64,000 bases of DNA from Nereocystis luetkeana (GCA_031213475.1 JARUPZ010000013.1:988001-1052000), one strand, 5' to 3'; positions 10,003 through 21,965 are shown, counted from the first letter of the stretch. Translations and numbers: made by a program. The notes: generated by a model from the sequence alone, not told the origin.

Positions 10003-10879
10003 TCACACGTACGACATAAACACCCGAGATGCCCCCATTTCTGCGCGCTGAATTAGCAACTCCGAGATTCCTTGGGACGCAAGCTGGGTGCCCCCCCCGA
10101 TCCTTCCTGAGTACAGCGCGCACTGCATGGGGTCTCTACCGTTGCTACCTACCATGAATCTCAGCGCCGCGACCGCTCCCGTCCTAATAAACACTTTCCA
10201 CCAGACCGGGTGCTCCTAACGGTCAACGGCGCTTCCGCCGGTAGCAGGGGGTATATGTGGACCGATTTGAGCAGAGTTTCGAATGCACTCATCGACGCCC
10301 CCCCCCCGACTCCTTTTCCGTTACGAGACGCGTTCGCGTGATGGTGCACCCTGCCCTTTGTTGGCCACACTTCGACGCCGAAAGCCTTACCTGCACTGCT
10401 GTGGCGATCGCTTTGTTCTCAAAGGCCACCTGCACTCCCTCGAGAAAAAAAAAACTGTTTTTTCCGCGCCAGACAAAAACCCGAAATGAATCTGCCCCCT
10501 TTCGTGCGCCGACAAATCTGACGCTCGGCATAAAATAAAATTCGACATGGCGAGTCCTACCACACTACGCAAACCCCGTCTTCCATGCTCACAAACACAG
10601 TTTGTCGCCCTTCCGCTAGCATTGCCCACGTCAGGGGAAATCTAACTCGTTTTTTTTCTTTTGAGACATACCGTGTGCCCCGTCTATCCACTTTCCCACT
10701 GCGGCTATCATGCAATGCGACAAAGGAAGCTCCCAGCCTGCGATAATCTTGTGGAAAAATATATTGGCCGCCAAGTACCCTCTGACGGTCGATTCCTGGT
10801 GATTATTCACGAAACAGCGGGACATCATGAATTCGAGTAGTTCAGTCAGCGCTGCATTGGGGCCGTCAACAGTATGCAA
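10003..10879 (-). pseudogene. DIRS-like tyrosine recombinase
   Basis: The fragments read in order on the minus strand. First is a core-binding segment with STVRGYLAANIFFHKI (about 10879-10631). Next is NFILCRASDL with the box I arginine (about 10533). Then comes a beta-hairpin-like stretch with SASKCGQQRAGC (about 10330). Last is the catalytic C-terminus LYSGRIGGGTQLASQG...MSYV (10194-10003). The family normally has HSxR followed by GRW and a final tyrosine. Here the His is Tyr, GRW is changed to AEM, and the terminal Tyr remains. At least two frameshifts separate the parts. The enzyme would have joined circular cDNA to the chromosome. Confidence 0.75.
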
Positions 10880-11264
10880 CCACGGCCCTTTACCGTGCGC
10901 TTTTCTTGCTTTCCCCCAGGCGTGCCACTTTGCTAGTTTTTGTGCGTACTCTTCGCGACTAAATCAAGCGCGGGCGTTTTAACCAATTCCGTCACCTCTT
11001 CCTTCTTTCCACCCTTGTTGCCCCCGGCTCCTGTGAGGCGCGTGCGCGCACGGTATGCATACCATGACTTCAGCGAGACAAGCATCATATATATATGGCG
11101 CGCGAGTGTTCTTCTGCGTCGTTCATCATGATGAGGTTCCATAGAATGCCGTCGTCTTTGCCAGGAACACAACATCGAAAATCTCCGAACCCCGCTGACC
11201 AATGGATTGTTCGTACCGTACGCTGGAGCGGGCTGGCTCCCTGACCTTGTCTGCCAGTATCACT

Positions 11265-11828
11265 CTAGACCACCATGATACTCCGTCCGCTAAGGTATCC
11301 TGCCCACCTGGAATGTGTTTCGCAGTGTCGTTCCATCCTTACCGCGAGTTCAAGGCCCCCCAGCATTCTCACGAGTAAACACGCCCTTCTGTCTGTCGCC
11401 CCACCGCTTCGACACACCCACGACACGGCAGCCATGTTGTTATTTCGCCTCAAGATCGGGTCCACTGCCGCGTCCGGCCGGTCTGCTACCAATTCGAGCA
11501 TCACCCACGCTGTCACAGCCAATCCCAGTAGTATCTCTAACAGGTTTATAATGATGGTACAGGTCTCCTGAAGATCGGCTTTCCTTTTAAGTTCTGCAGT
11601 CAACTCTATCGGATCGGCAAGTCGTATGACCAAAACAAACTTCTGCTCTACGCAGAAACATCCCACCGCCTCGAAACTCGCGTCAGAAAGATAGTGCCTT
11701 TTCGCGGGTCGTTTTATCGCCGTGTAGCAGGGCGTGCTACGCGCCTCTCCTTCTAGTTTAAGCTCGTTAGCTATCGCCCAGTATCCAAACAAGAGGTTAG
11801 CTTGAAACTCTCTGCCAAGATCTACCAC
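11265..11828 (-). pseudogene. DIRS-like RNase H domain
   Basis: An open 187-codon segment with YLSDASFEAVGCF, INLLEILLGLAVTAW and RRNNNMAAVSWVCR. These are the three blocks of the RNase H that follows RT in DIRS-type elements (DAS, INxLE and SDNxxAVxW). In the last block the usual Asp of SDN is Asn. RNase H removes RNA from the RNA:DNA hybrid during cDNA synthesis. The segment is the C-terminal part of the RT polyprotein. Confidence 0.75.
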
Positions 11829-11831
11829 GCG

Positions 11832-13731
11832 GTTCTGTTTTTTTTCTAGCGCTTAGGCCGTCTAAACCGGTCAGTCGCAACAGCCTCCATACGAAATACC
11901 TGCCAGCTCGCACTACGTATGTATGTATGTGAGGTTCCACAACTTCCCGGCCATGCTGAGAACGCCCCTCGTGGTCGCTCGCCTTCTGCTCAAGGGCCAA
12001 TAATCAAGCAGCGATATTTTTGTAACGTCGGCCTTTTCGCGCGGGAACGAGATTCTCACTGTCTGTGTGAGAGCTGATAGTCAATTATAACGCGCCCATC
12101 GTGGAAACCCTGCCCGTACTCTTCGTCGGGGCTAAGATGGGCGTTACTCGCTCCTCCCTCGGTCCAAATTAAAGCGCACGTGGTCCGAGGCAAGAGAGGC
12201 TGGCGCGATTAGGGCGGTCTGGTCGCCGTCTGAATGTCGAATCCTGACTAGGAGATAGTCGTCTACATACACGGTCGCCCCGGTGGTTCAAGTGGTTAAT
12301 CTCGAATTCTACTTGTGTTTGAGTCCTGGGTTCGAGCCCCAGGTGGGTCAGACATTTATTTGACGATATTTGCAAAAATAAAAATAAAAAGGATTAAATT
12401 GTTGAGAGCGCCTTGCAGCGTGGGTAGGCACAATTCGATGCGAGTCGACGAGGGAACAAAAGGCTGAAATCTTCTCGCGATAAAAATGAAGGCACGTACG
12501 TACCGTAGCTGGAAGGGGGTAGAAGAGCCTGCTATCTGAGTTATACGAGTTGGAAGGAGAGAGAGAAGAAGATGGGCGAAGATAATGAATGGGGATGAGC
12601 TAAAAAAAACAAAAAAACACGGTTGTTGTGGGAAATAGGTCAGAAATCTCTCTCCCGCTGTGCGCTCTGATTTTGGCGTCAGGCGGAATCGGCGTGGGTG
12701 TGCCTTCTTCCCATCGATCTACCACCTCAACGCGGGCTATCATATTTTTTGCTTCGTCTAGAGGCTGGCTCGACTTGAGTTTGGTGTTGCAGTGCGCGTG
12801 TTTGACCGCGACCTGTATGAAACCCGGAAACCTGGCGATCCCGACCATCTGAACGTTAAGCAAAGATCAAGCACTAAAAGATCCCCTACTACTGTGTAGC
12901 AAACGTTGTGAGCTTGTCTACCCGCACGTTCCTGAAGGCGTCCGACACGTCGGTTTTACTCATAAGTATGCTCTCTCTCTATGGGGAACGTTTTTCTCGG
13001 TGTCACGAGTTCGTAAAAAAACGTGGGAAGCGCGTGTGCACACAGGCATTGGGGGGCAGTGTCAGGGCCAGTGTCGTCCTTTAGCCCACCTTTCTTCCCT
13101 CGACTCTGCTCATCGAACGGTAATTTTTTTTTTTTATCCTGACCTTGTGCGTCACTACGGCCGCCGACGGGGACACTTGTAGATTGGGGATTTCGTGCGC
13201 TGCTGAGTTTTGTATCACTAAGCATTTTTCACGTCTCACATCTTTGTCGATTATCTTCCAGACTGCTGGCAAAGGCTCGTTGACTCTGGGGTGGTTTCGG
13301 TACTGTAATGCGCGCTCTAGATCTACGCCTGTCGCTGCCGCGTTCACCGGCACCCCCCCCGTGACTGTGGTGACGAGCTCGTGCACCGGCACGAGCCCTT
13401 TCAGATCTCCGAAGTATCGTTTTATGTTTACGGGGTCTATCATCAGTGCGACCAGATATTCCTCTAATAATGCTCGAGCTACGCCCCCCACGACTCCTTG
13501 CTTATCTCGCATCATGGGTGTGCAAATGTTAGCGAGAGTATAAAGCAGTTCTTCTCTTTCTCGTACGTCAAGATAATCTTTTCGGAGTTTTTCTTCATCT
13601 GCGTGTCGTTGTTGTACCATGTATTCTGATCGTTTTCGACTAAGCGACTCCCCAATAATAGGAAGCCGTGAGCGTGCTGACCCGTTACTCTCTCGCGCGT
13701 CGACCGAATTGAGCGCGGATTCATCTAACAA
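11832..13731 (-). pseudogene. DIRS-like reverse transcriptase, split by a SINE
   Basis: From the N-terminal side: PLPAVWKIIDKDVRREKC and IPNLQVSPSAAVVTHKVRI (the start of RT in DIRS elements) at about 13290-13090. Frameshifted TFDEQSRGKKGGL and MSKTDVSDAF-like sequence follows near 13100-12940, then GFIQVAVKHAHCNTKL near 12820. The catalytic YVDDYLLVRIRHSD is encoded at about 12269-12228, with TAT-GTA-GAC-GAC at 12258-12269. Thumb-like sequence with RAGRYFVWRLLRLTGL ends near 11860. SINE-1 sits between DLFPTTTV and YVDD. At least three frameshifts are present. Confidence 0.75.
12269..12623 (+). mobile_element. SINE-1 inserted in DIRS RT, with 7-bp TSD
   Basis: Near-complete SINE-1 (about 12276-12616) with box A and box B in the head and an A-rich tail. 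It is flanked by ACACGGT at 12269-12275 and 12617-12623, a perfect 7-bp target-site duplication. Removing the SINE and one repeat restores continuous RT sequence through the YVDD box. The body has small deletions compared with other copies. Confidence 0.85.
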
Positions 13732-14321
13732 TGGTGGCTGGGCTTGCCCTTGCTCTCTCTGCCGAGATTAGTGCGTTTCTGTGCTGCTGTGGGGACTTCT
13801 CGGCACTGAACGGCCGGACGGGCCCTTTGATTTGAGCTTTCTGCGGGATCGACAATGTATCGATTCGCGTGAAAGTGGGATAGTCTGACCCGCTGCTCAA
13901 GCTGGTCTTTGCTGTGATATTTGTCTTCCGCGTATCCGATACTGCCTCGGTTTCCGTCGGGAGGGGGTAATCTGGCCCTCCGCTCACACCGAGCCTGCCG
14001 TACTGAACCTTCCCCAGCCTCGGTACACTGTCCCGATTTGCATCGGAGTGGGTAATCTGGTCCTTTGTTCAGGCTGAGGGCCCCTTTTACTAAGTACTTC
14101 CTTCTTCTGGTTACTCACCGATGCATGTACGTCACGAAGCTGGTTGTCTGATTCGTGAGGTTATATGTCTTGCTGTTTTCGCACATGTCATGCGAAGGAA
14201 CCACGCTGTCTGAGCTGAAAATATCATCGACTCGCCCTCCCGCGTACGCTGATCATAGGGATCCCCGTGCATGCATGATGCGGCGGGGGACGGAGGGGGG
14301 AGGCGGGTGATTCATGCAAAG
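13732..14321 (-). other. DIRS spacer with repeated GPDYP peptide
   Basis: Between gag-like and RT regions. Three degenerate repeats on the minus strand encode variants of L-x-x-G-[PS]-D-Y-P (near 14055, 13975 and 13890), part of them in an open frame at 13987-13721. A degenerate ATAGGGATCC..CGTGC repeat follows at about 14250-14360. The protein here is probably a disordered linker. The function is unknown. Confidence 0.4.
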
Positions 14322-16283
14322 CTAGATGAAAGGATATGGCTGAAAATAGGGATCCACGTGCTTGTTTACTGCGACGTGGGGCGGGAGGGTGGGTGTGCCG
14401 GTCATGCGAAGGTGGATGGGACGAGTGGCCTGGCTTGTTGCTACCCTGTGCTCCTGCGTCAATAATATTCTCTCCTTGCCGTACGGTCTTTTGCCGGGGC
14501 TCTGTCTGAAACGAGCTGCTGCTTGATACACCGTGTTTGTTTCGCGGTACCCGACTCTCACCGTGAAACAGGGCCGGCGATACCGACCCGGGAGTGGGCG
14601 CAGGGAGAAGTTCCCCCGACCTCCTGGCGTCTCCAAATACTGTCCGTTCTCCCATCTCTCCTGCCCCCCTTCGGTCGGCCAGATGGCTGAGCCCGTATTG
14701 TCAATTGCTGCCGTCCTCCCGGTCCGCTCCGTCCCCAGCGGTAGCACCGCCCCTGCGGCCGGCTGCGTAGTTTCTGCCAAAGCTCGCAACGCTCGGGGGT
14801 CGGGACGCTCCCCCTCCCTCCTCCTCCCTCCCCCCCACCGACTGCAGCGGCAGTGCGGTACTGCGGCAGCCGGTGCAGCGGCGGCGGCGGCTGTGGCAGT
14901 GCTTGCAGCTGCTACTACTGTACGGCGACCAACGGAGCTGTGCTGACGTCTAGGTGGGTTGGGAAAACGCATAATTTTCCCGCCGGCACACATTGCCGCG
15001 CCACTCGAAATTGTGCAAGCCCGGCGGAGTCTCCCGCTCCAGCATGCGAACCTTGAACGGGGCCCCACCTCCTCCTCCAAGGCCGATCCGGCCAAGCGTC
15101 GGGGCAGTTCCTTGCCCTCCAACGCTGGGGGGCCTCTTTCTCTTAGAGCCTGCTTTTTCGGCCGCCTGCTTCCAGAGCATCTGACGCTTGTTGAGGCTGG
15201 ATCCCGCGCCTTCCTCCACCAGCTTTCTCTGCCGCATAAAGGCCAGCGTGACCATGGGGACGCCTATGTGGCCATGGGGACGCCTGTGCCAGACGGGGGA
15301 GCTGCGTATTGGTACTTGCAGCGCAAGACGCCCCCCTGTTTTGGGAGGTCGATCATCCCCACCTGCAGATCGCCGTTCTTGACAGTGAGAAGCACCTCGT
15401 GGACCTAGTCCTTGTGGTCCAGGAGTGTTTTGAAGTGGCGACACGGATAGACCTCCACTGTATTTTGCACACGTTCCAGCCCCTCTTGCAAGGTGCGAAC
15501 CCGGGTCTTGCACACTGCCTGCGCTCCTTCCATGCCTTACTCGAGAGTTGCCATAAACGCCGCTACGAACGTGGCGAAGTGTACTTCAGCTGGCATACCC
15601 ACCGGCTCCTGCTCGACTGGCGGAGGAGGGTAAACGTCTTCGACCGCTACTTCGGACAGAGCCCTGAGCTGCTTTGTAACAGCTTTGGAGACGCACGCCA
15701 CCTTGTTAAGCGTAGCAGATGTGGGCGGGTTACAACCTCCTGCATGTTAAAGCCCCCGCGAGCGATGAAAAACATCGAGCCTTTCATTACATGGCATAGG
15801 GTCTGTCGCCTGCTTTGCGGTAGCTTTTACGCCCGCGGAGATCGCAGCCTGCAGGTTTGCGTCTAGCAGCACTGGAAGCGGCTGATCTCCAATGGTCCCG
15901 CCGGCCCACGGGGCCAACAGCCCCCCGGCGATAGCGCCCCCCGGAGGTTGGGCAACATGCTGAAGCGGCTGGAGTAGCTGCGGCTGCTTCTGCTGCTGTT
16001 ACTCCTGCTCCTGCGGTTGGGCCTGATTGTTTTCGAGGCATATCAGCCGAGCCGTGATCGCGCGATTGCTCGTCAACAACTGCTGCAGCACGGCCATCAT
16101 GGCAAGATCGGCTGCTTCTGCTGGAAGGCCCGGGCTGATGATCGTGTCCCCGCCTTGGCCGATGTCTCCAGTACGTGCTCCAGGGCCAGGCGGGCTAGCT
16201 CGTTCCCTTTTCTCACCCCTCACATCCAGCAGGGCGTCCTCGCCTCCCGCTGAGAGGAAGGGCTGGTCGGCCATGACGTACAA
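14322..16283 (-). pseudogene. DIRS-like gag-type region
   Basis: Three open minus-strand segments in different frames: 16283-15999 (starts near MADQPFLSAGGEDALL), 15513-14950 (basic, with KLVEEGAGSSLNKRQML) and 15122-14322 (266 codons). Position upstream of RT, basic composition and low complexity fit a gag protein. No zinc knuckle is visible and no sequence family is recognised, so the call rests on position. The plus-strand frames over this region are GC-rich shadows. Confidence 0.4.
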
Positions 16284-16340
16284 GAAAATCGATCACTTGC
16301 CTGGGCACACTACTGCCCGCTTTCGACACAGCGATGCTAC

Positions 16341-16466
16341 GAGCTCTCGTTGTTGCCGCAGCGGCCGTCTAAGACCAAGCAGATCTGGTGGCTGGACGCT
16401 TTCGAGCTCTCGTTGTTGCCGCAGCGGCCGTCTAAAACCAAGCAGCTCTGGTGGCTGGACGCTTTC
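16341..16466. repeat. 63-bp tandem repeat, two units
   Basis: Units at 16341-16403 and 16404-16466 both begin GAGCTCTCGTTGTTGCCGCA and differ at a few bases. On the minus strand they lie in frame with, and upstream of, the gag-like start, separated by one stop codon. They may be a remnant of the DIRS terminal region. Confidence 0.85.
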
Positions 16467-16554
16467 GACTGTCGTCTGATCTTGCCTCGTCTCACGATTC
16501 TGCCAGCTCCTTCGAATTCCAAAACGCCTCCGCAAACTCTACCTCCCTACGGGA

Positions 16555-17290
16555 AGTTATATTTCTTCCTACCCAGTCGATTTCCAGCACAATGAGTGTC
16601 CGTGCCGAGTCTTCAGTCCTGGAGGGATACAAGCCCTGTGGTCACAAAACTACGTCACAGAGATACTCTTAGTACTCTATTGTTATGCAGTACTTGTAGG
16701 CATAGCAGACAAACAATGCCATATGTCATGGTGTTGCAGAGCAGACAAGCAATGCCATATGCCATTGTACTGGATACGACAGGCACGACATACACATTAT
16801 ATGAAATAGAGATCACATAAGAAAACAAAAAGCAAACCGAAACAACAAAGAACAAGAGGGAGGGAGGAAATCGTCGTGCCTCCCCGCGGGGGATGTGGCA
16901 GAAAAGGCAGAACGAGCTAAAGAAGCAATACCACTACATATACTCGTGAACAGAGTAAGAGTAAGAACCAAGGGAACGCCAGGCACAAATACAAACAAGC
17001 AAAGAAGACGCCCCAGGTTATACTTACAAGTCGGTCTGGTACCTCTCGCTACCCTGTCTGCCGTCTCCGTCCTGCTTTCGTCGAACATGCCTCACCCCCG
17101 GAGAGGATGCGTCAGACAACACGAGTACGAAACAAACAGAGAAGGTTCGTCATCCACCCACGCCACAAGGCTCCTGTCATCAGAAGGAGAAGGAAGAACG
17201 ATAAAAAGTAGCAATAAGCAAATCACGGAGGATTAGAGCGCCAGAGCAAAATAACACAAACAAAAAATTACGCTCTAACAAGCTGCAGCA
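16555..17290 (-). mobile_element. LINE-A copy 3, 3' part, split by copia-1
   Basis: Inverted LINE-A untranslated tail, aligning with 1240-2035. It runs from CCAGCACAATGAGTGTCCGT near 16580 to the AAGCTGCAGCA junction at 17290, where the copia LTR begins. The element resumes after the copia at 23104. It is more diverged than copies 1 and 2, so it is older. Confidence 0.75.
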
Positions 17291-17613
17291 TATTCGATAT
17301 AGCTTGTCTCACCGAACAGCCTTGCTATATGTTATGGTTACATACGGTGTGTCACGTGGATACGGGAATGACCCTACAAGCAGTTTCACGGGTATCCACG
17401 AGTAGGCACTGCATGAGAAGGTTTCCGGTATTCGGCTACGAGTAGTTGTTTATGGGGAAAGGAGATATACTTTATCTTCTTCACACTGCGTGTTGCAGTG
17501 GCTAGCTTAGAGCCCAGTCAGTGTGTCCGTGGCAGCACATCCATTGGTTAGCTCGCAACCTAGTGTGGCTGTTGGAGCGGATCCATTCATCGCATACCAT
17601 CGCTATTTGAACA
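17291..17613 (+). repeat. copia-1 5' LTR
   Basis: Starts TATTCGATATAGCTTG (TG of the canonical end mutated to TA) and ends CGCTATTTGAACA. It matches the 3' LTR at both ends and in blocks such as GAGTAGGCACTGCATGAG and GGAGCGGATCCATTCATCGC. It is about 323 bp, less than half the length of the 3' LTR. Confidence 0.9.
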
Positions 17614-17639
17614 CGTTAACGAATTTTTTCGAGCAAACA

Positions 17640-18637
17640 GCCTGATAATGCCGGGTAGTGGATCTGAAGCGGACGGGGCGTCAGTGTTGGATGACCTGGT
17701 CGGTCTCTTGAGGAAGCTGGTCGGTCTCTTGAGGATCGAAAAGAAGATGAAGATCGACGCGAGAGCGACCAGGAACTCCGACGTCAAGACCATGATCGAC
17801 TGAGGACGCAGTTGTTCGAGGAAATTGATCGAAGGTACACTTCGGTTCGTGAGCTTGCGCCTGGTGATACTTGCGAGCGGGTCGGAACCGCTACCAGTGC
17901 TGGGGAAGTTAGGGGAGTCAGCTCCAGTGGGAGTATACCAGCTCTTCGTGAGGTCGTAGGCCTGCCCGAGAGTGGTGCGAGTATTAGCGTAGATAGTCAT
18001 AGGGCTGAAGTTGGTTCTTGCGAATTTGGAAGCCTTAAGCATTCGGTTCCGAAGTTTAGTGGGAAATAAGAAGATTTTCCACGGTGGAAGGAACACGTCG
18101 AGGTGTTTACTTCCATGGTTGGGCGTATGCCCTCGTTCCTCCTAGTCCATGACATGATGGTAGGCTACGTTTCGAAAAAAACTCAGCACTTTCTCTCGAA
18201 GGGGTTCAGTGAGATACAGATTAAGACAGCTAGATTAGCGTGGATTTGTCTGGCGGAAAGCATAGTAAACCGCGGCCTACTTGGTAGAGTATTCGCAACG
18301 AAATCACCTAGCGCTGGGTGGAGGGCGTTATGTGACTGGTTCTTGCCCAAATCAATGACAGAACAGGTCGAGAGGTCGGCGGTGCATGATGCGGCGAAAA
18401 AAAGAAAAGGGAGAAGAGCCCATGAAATGCTTTGGTCGGGTTGAGAAGATAGGAGGAGTACTCGCTTCCCTTGGTGTGACAAAGTCGGATGCGGACGTAA
18501 ACCGCAGGATAACATTGGCACTGAACTCCGACTATGAAATAGAGGAAATACCGAGCCTGTACCGCGAAGGTATCACACGCTCAGAAACCGTACGCATAAT
18601 CCGACAACGGTACCTCCGCATTCCCTCTTCAAAATAA
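17640..18637 (+). pseudogene. copia-1 gag
   Basis: The first frame (17812-18069) ends KHSVPKFSGK, followed by an in-frame TAA at 18067-18069. It continues in the same frame as EDFPRWKEHVEVFTSMVG and, further on, GWRALCDWFLPKSMTEQVE (to 18444). This is a gag signature of copia elements. A frameshift near 18400 leads to LGVTKSDADVNRRITLALNS (to 18637). Gag forms the virus-like particle. Here it is broken by one stop and one shift. Confidence 0.75.
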
Positions 18638-18857
18638 AATGTCGTGGGACAGGCTCTACTTTCGGATGGAGCTGGCCGTTGTGGTCGCGCAGGTAGAGGA
18701 AATCACACGAGTAACTGCTGATGAAAGAACAAAGCTGAAAAGGGTAGCAATAGCAGCAATCCCCAAGCCCCCACGCAAGCCCCACGCCCTCAGCGATCGA
18801 CGAAGTGAAGGGTAATCTGGCGGAGGTGCGCAAGGCCAGAACAACGGCGGTGAGACT

Positions 18858-19160
18858 GTGTGCTGTCTTGCGAAATGCACGCTTGGTACGAGTACTGACT
18901 CGTGCGGTGAGGAACCTGGTGGAGGCGTGGGAGATAAGTGGATAGCAGGTGGTGGTGCATCCGCTCACATGACTCACTCAGTTGACCTTTTGAGCTACGT
19001 ACGACTTTACCATGACAATATCAGTGACACCCACCTGATCGATGTGGTGGGGAATGGCACACTGACTGTTTTACCTCGAGGAGATGTGACTTTGTTGAAT
19101 ATGGCTCACGTGCGGGACATCAGGTTCAACTTATTTTCGCTGATGGCTTCTCATGGGTAA
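18858..19160 (+). pseudogene. copia-1 aspartic protease
   Basis: Contains DKWIAGGGASAHMTHS, the counterpart of the copia protease W-x-x-DSGAS-x-HM site, followed by LYHDNISDTHLIDVVGNGT and LPRGDVTLLNMAHV. The catalytic Asp of DSG is Gly here, so the protease would be inactive. The downstream bases carry the pre-integrase segment (FHCVRGHSNELLRRE near 19420) in another frame. Confidence 0.8.
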
Positions 19161-19518
19161 GGAGTAAGATTCACGACTCAACAGGAAGGCTTGTGCAGTT
19201 CCCTTCTCGATGGAAGGTCGAGGTTTGAAGGAGATGAATCTAGTTATTCTGAGATCGCATGCAGGATTGAACAAGACGACGTCTATGTGCCCTTTCCCTT
19301 GTTGACCCCCGACCCCCTTAAGGACAGTGCAGAATCTGGTGGCAATCCCCCCCTGACTTTTTCCGTGCTTACCCCCAGTGGGTACGCATATACCGAGAGT
19401 GATGCAGACGCCACTGTTTTCCACTGCGTGCGTGGTCACTCGAATGAGCTACTGCGAAGAGAGACCGCTAAATCTCTCGCCGGGAAACTGGTAGGAAAGC
19501 TAAGACCCTGTATACTCT

Positions 19519-20643
19519 ATGGCGAAAGGATACCGCAAGCCAATCCCTAACCGTATTTACTCACGCTCGACAGAAAAGTTGGGAAGAGTTCTTGTTGACT
19601 TAGGCGGCCCTAAAAGAACGCCTTCCTTGTGGAGAAAGCAGTTTGTCCTGCTAGTGAAGGACGACTACTCCCGCCACGCGTTGTTGTATTTTCTGAAACA
19701 TAAGACGGGTTCAGGGGACGCTTCTAGGAAGTGTTTGGCTGACGCGCGCGCGGGTGGAGTACCCTCGAAGGTTGTAATTGCAGGATCCCACAACGGGGGT
19801 GAGTTTGTTGGTGGGGAATTCGAAGAAGCGTGTAAACAGGTTTGCATCAAGAAGGAGTTCAATGGCGCCGACAGTCCAAAGCAGAACGGTGTTGTAGAGA
19901 GGGCGCTGGGTATCATCCCGAACGCAGCACTCGCAGCGTGTATCCAAGCGCCTATCCTCTTTCCCCACGTTCAACTGCAGCCGACTAAGCCCCTGTGGGC
20001 GGAAGCGGTGCACTGGGTTGCTGATGCTCTGAAGTACACCGCCACCACCGCTAACCCCGGCAACAAGTTGCCGCATGAGATGTTTTATGGGACTGCCGCA
20101 CATGCTTCCGCACATGCTTCGCCGCACACGTTTCTTCGCCCAGCATACTGTCGTAGGAAGCGTCCGTCGAAGTCATCCCCTTGGGCCGAGAGCTGTGTTT
20201 ACCTCGGGCCGTGCATCGACCACCCAAGTGACTCCTTACGGATGCCCACGTGGGTGAAAAAAGTGGTAGATACCAGAGACGTGACTTGGGAGGCGACACC
20301 CCATGCAGGAGCGGCGCCGCACTCGCTGACGGAGATGCCGGAGCAGAGAGGGGCGATGGAGCGGGGAGAAGATCCTGATCCGAGAGGGACGGGGGGTTTT
20401 TCTTCCGCCCCGACGACTCCAATGCCGGTATTGGGGATGGGAATTCCTCACCAATTCCGTGTGGTGTCTCCGATGACGCGGGCTAGCGACGGTTTGCAAC
20501 CCCAAGGTGTGGTCAGCAGCGAATCGCCCGACAGCGACTCTTCATCTCGGGTTAGGAGTGATGCAACATCCTTTGCCGATGGAGCCCCGACCCCGACTGC
20601 GGCCCGGACTGCTGCCCGCCAACTTGGAGCGCACATGCCATGA
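19519..20643 (+). pseudogene. copia-1 integrase
   Basis: A 374-codon open frame. The DDE catalytic core shows VLVDLGGP (first Asp), KDDYSR, then IAGSHNGGEF where the family has SDNGGEF (second catalytic Asp replaced by His), and SPKQNGVVERA with the catalytic Glu. HEMFYG and YLGP blocks follow and then a Ser/Pro-rich linker to the RT. The frame is long, but the enzyme would be inactive. Confidence 0.85.
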
Positions 20644-20723
20644 CCGGATGATGATTAAACTATTCGGAAGGGACGTACGAGAGCGCAGACTCGAGGGCGC
20701 TTAATAGGGAAGCTGATGCTTGA

Positions 20724-21965
20724 GTGATCGGTGCGATCGGACCCTGTGATGAAGGCCGCATATTCCAAGCGCTACTGGCGGCGCAAGATGCAGGCGGTGA
20801 ACCGGCTAGGTTACCGGATTCCTTGCCAAGGAGGCGGAACCGGAGCCAAGGTGGTATTCCGCGGCGTGTTCGTCAAAGTATTCGGACGTTTGGACGGAGG
20901 CGATGGAATCGGAATTTTATGGACTAGAGGCCGCTAGCACTTTTGCTGAGATTTCGGAAGTTCCCGAGGGTAGCAATATTGTGGATTCAAAGTGGCTCTT
21001 GAAGTAGAAGGGTGACGAGCACGGCATGATTGATAGAGCCAAGTCGAGATTGGTAGCGAAGGGGTATAGCCAGGGAGAGGGAGTTGACTACTTTGATATG
21101 TATGTTCGCCCCCACTGCATCAACCACGTCTAAAAGGCGAGTAGCAGCAATGGCATGCAAACTTGCCTGGATGTTTTTTGGATGTTGATCAGGCTTTCAT
21201 CCAGTCAGAGTTGGATACCGATATGTTCTTGAGATTGACCTCTGGGTGTGGGCGGTTATCGGGTAAGGTCGTCCGACTCAACAAAGCTCTTCATGGGCTG
21301 GAGCAGAGTGGTCGCTCGTGTTATAAGCTACTGTCATCAACCTTGGTAGAGAGTGGCTTGAGCAGTGTCTGGTAGACCTGGGCGTGTTTCGACTGATCTT
21401 GAATGGCGAGGTTGCTGCAATGCTGGTAGTCCGCGTGGATGACATCAAGATGGCAGCCACCAAGGAAGTCACGGCTTCCTTAGGGATCGTGAGCAGGGAA
21501 CGTTGGATTTTTCGCAGACTCAATTTAGTCGAAATGTGGTCGGACGTTTCGGTATCACCAAACCCAGCCCCATCCCCGCTTCTCTGCCGTTGGACCTCAG
21601 ACACGTGTGTAATGAGGACCCCGAGGTGGGCTCAAGTTACCGCGAAATGGTGGGGAGTCTGATGTGGATTGCGAATCAGACGTGGCTGGACGTCGCCAAT
21701 GCAGTACGGCCGGTTGCGCCGTTCTCCCATGACCCTAAGCAAGTACGCGTTAAGGCGGCTAGAAAGATTATCCCTAAGCTTGCTGAGCGCCACGGCTCAT
21801 TTAGGTCTGTCGTTCGAAAGGGACAGTAAACTAGAGGACGTGCAGTTTGGAATACGAGTTGGAGACATACGTGGACGCGGACTACGCCCACAAGGCCGAC
21901 GGCAAGCGTTCGGTCTCTGGTGTGGCCGTCTGTGGCGGGGGTACACTTGTGTCGTGATTTTCTAG
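20724..21965 (+). pseudogene. copia-1 reverse transcriptase
   Basis: Starts with SKWLLK, a TAG stop, then RAKSRLVAKGYSQGEGVDYF. After a second TAG come FLDVDQAFIQSELDTDMFLR, VVRLNKALHGLEQSGRSCYK and VVRVDDIKMAA. The last is the YVDD box with Tyr changed to Arg but both Asp kept. At least four frame changes are needed to read through. The order and motifs match copia RT. Confidence 0.8.

Larger units (their letters stand above)
9990..16540 (-). mobile_element. DIRS-like tyrosine-recombinase retrotransposon, degenerate
   Basis: Read on the minus strand, the order is a gag-like region (16283-14322), reverse transcriptase (about 13731-11832), RNase H (11828-11265) and a tyrosine recombinase (10879-10003). 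This set, with no DDE integrase or aspartic protease, defines the DIRS order (DIRS/PAT/Ngaro). Such elements integrate through a recombinase and a circular intermediate. Terminal repeats were not found by eye, so both outer limits are approximate. The high side is cut at about 16555 by LINE-A sequence. Frameshifts, a SINE insertion and substituted catalytic residues show it is inactive. Confidence 0.75.

Noticed and set aside
14533..15866. Plus-strand ORFs of up to 185 codons over the gag-like region
   Set aside because: They are GC-rich shadows of the minus-strand DIRS-like element.
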